This document shows, one piece after another, positions 63,928-64,000 of a stretch of 64,000 nt of DNA. Within the stretch, counting starts at the first letter, position 1, and each line of letters starts with the position of its first letter. The position numbers were made by a program, and so were the translations under genes. The stretch lies in NCBI RefSeq assembly GCF_023156245.1, contig NZ_JAKZAH010000009.1, positions 50,859-114,858 of the forward strand, in the 5' to 3' direction. Below the pieces are notes generated by a model. That model ran no database searches. It saw only the letters and a program-made list of their open reading frames with translations, and was not told where the DNA came from. Source of the DNA: Marinobacter bryozoorum (lineage in GTDB: Bacteria; Pseudomonadota; Gammaproteobacteria; Pseudomonadales; Oleiphilaceae).

Positions 63928-64000
63928 GTGTCCCGTTTGGTTAATTCGCTGACCTACTGCGTGACGCTGGGGCCTCTGGCCAAGGCGCCAGTCCGAAGGT
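63928..64000 (+). CDS. Unidentified gene, 5' end only
   Basis: Open frame from GTG 63928 with AAGGAAAGAAG just upstream, reading V-S-R-L-V-N-S-L-T-Y-C-V-T-L-G-P-L to the window edge. Same strand as the adenylation enzyme and acetyltransferase, 61 bp after the latter, so probably the next gene of that operon. Too short to name. Confidence 0.5.
   Translation, partial: MSRLVNSLTYCVTLGPLAKAPVRR

Overview
The window looks like a chromosomal segment of a marine gammaproteobacterium, most like Marinobacter or a close relative. This is judged from gene content, protein sequence and gene order recalled from memory, with no database search. The supporting signs are the carA-carB-greA order known from Pseudomonas, a tmRNA tag reading ANDDNYALAA, the smpB / ratA-rnfH / bamE / fur / recN / grpE-dnaK-dnaJ-dapB neighbourhood, and a large exosortase-A (XrtA/PEP-CTERM) type exopolysaccharide locus.

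Left half (1-20.6 kb): conserved housekeeping genes. In order these are the 5' end of a class III alcohol dehydrogenase, a chemoreceptor with a FliA-type promoter, the tmRNA gene ssrA with its partner smpB, and an apparently intact IS200/IS605 element (tnpA plus the RNA-guided nuclease tnpB) inserted just upstream of smpB. A sodium-symporter-family transporter, ratA-rnfH, bamE divergent from fur, SOS-controlled recN (two perfect LexA boxes), the heat-shock cluster grpE-dnaK-dnaJ (sigma-32 promoter before grpE), dapB, and carA-carB-greA follow. Two copies of a roughly 210-230 bp nested palindrome sit in the gaps before carA and after greA.

Right half (20.9-64 kb): a cell-surface polysaccharide region. 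A minus-strand pair (ExeA-like ATPase, NodB deacetylase) diverges from a long, tightly packed plus-strand run (23.2-44.6 kb). That run encodes the priming sugar transferase, Wza-like export lipoprotein, chain-length protein, a tyrosine-kinase-like protein with an eroded ATP site, an outer-membrane barrel protein, a second deacetylase, a carbamoyltransferase, two FemAB/GNAT-type acyltransferases, four glycosyltransferases, an O-antigen-ligase-type polymerase, a glutamine amidotransferase, a flippase and a sulfotransferase. Together they would build, decorate (carbamoyl, amide, aminoacyl, sulfate), flip, polymerise and export a polysaccharide.

From 44.8 kb the organisation becomes a mosaic with both strands used and visibly AT-rich blocks. 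It holds two more sulfotransferases, a PEP-CTERM protein behind a near-consensus sigma-54 promoter, a secreted beta-helix protein, a GT2, a hexapeptide acetyltransferase, a large exo-rhamnogalacturonan-lyase-like protein without a signal peptide, a PA14/TSP3/FN3 lipoprotein, a membrane acyltransferase and a GT4. It ends with a plus-strand group of a HAD-family protein, a stand-alone adenylation enzyme and a CysE-like acetyltransferase, followed by a gene cut by the window edge. The exosortase itself and the PrsK/PrsR regulators usual for such loci are not in the window.

Most interesting points: the eroded tyrosine kinase, the cytoplasmic lyase-like protein beside a surface lipoprotein, the HAD/adenylation/acetyltransferase trio, the sigma-54-driven PEP-CTERM gene, the sigma-32-like promoter of ssrA, and the large nested palindromes.
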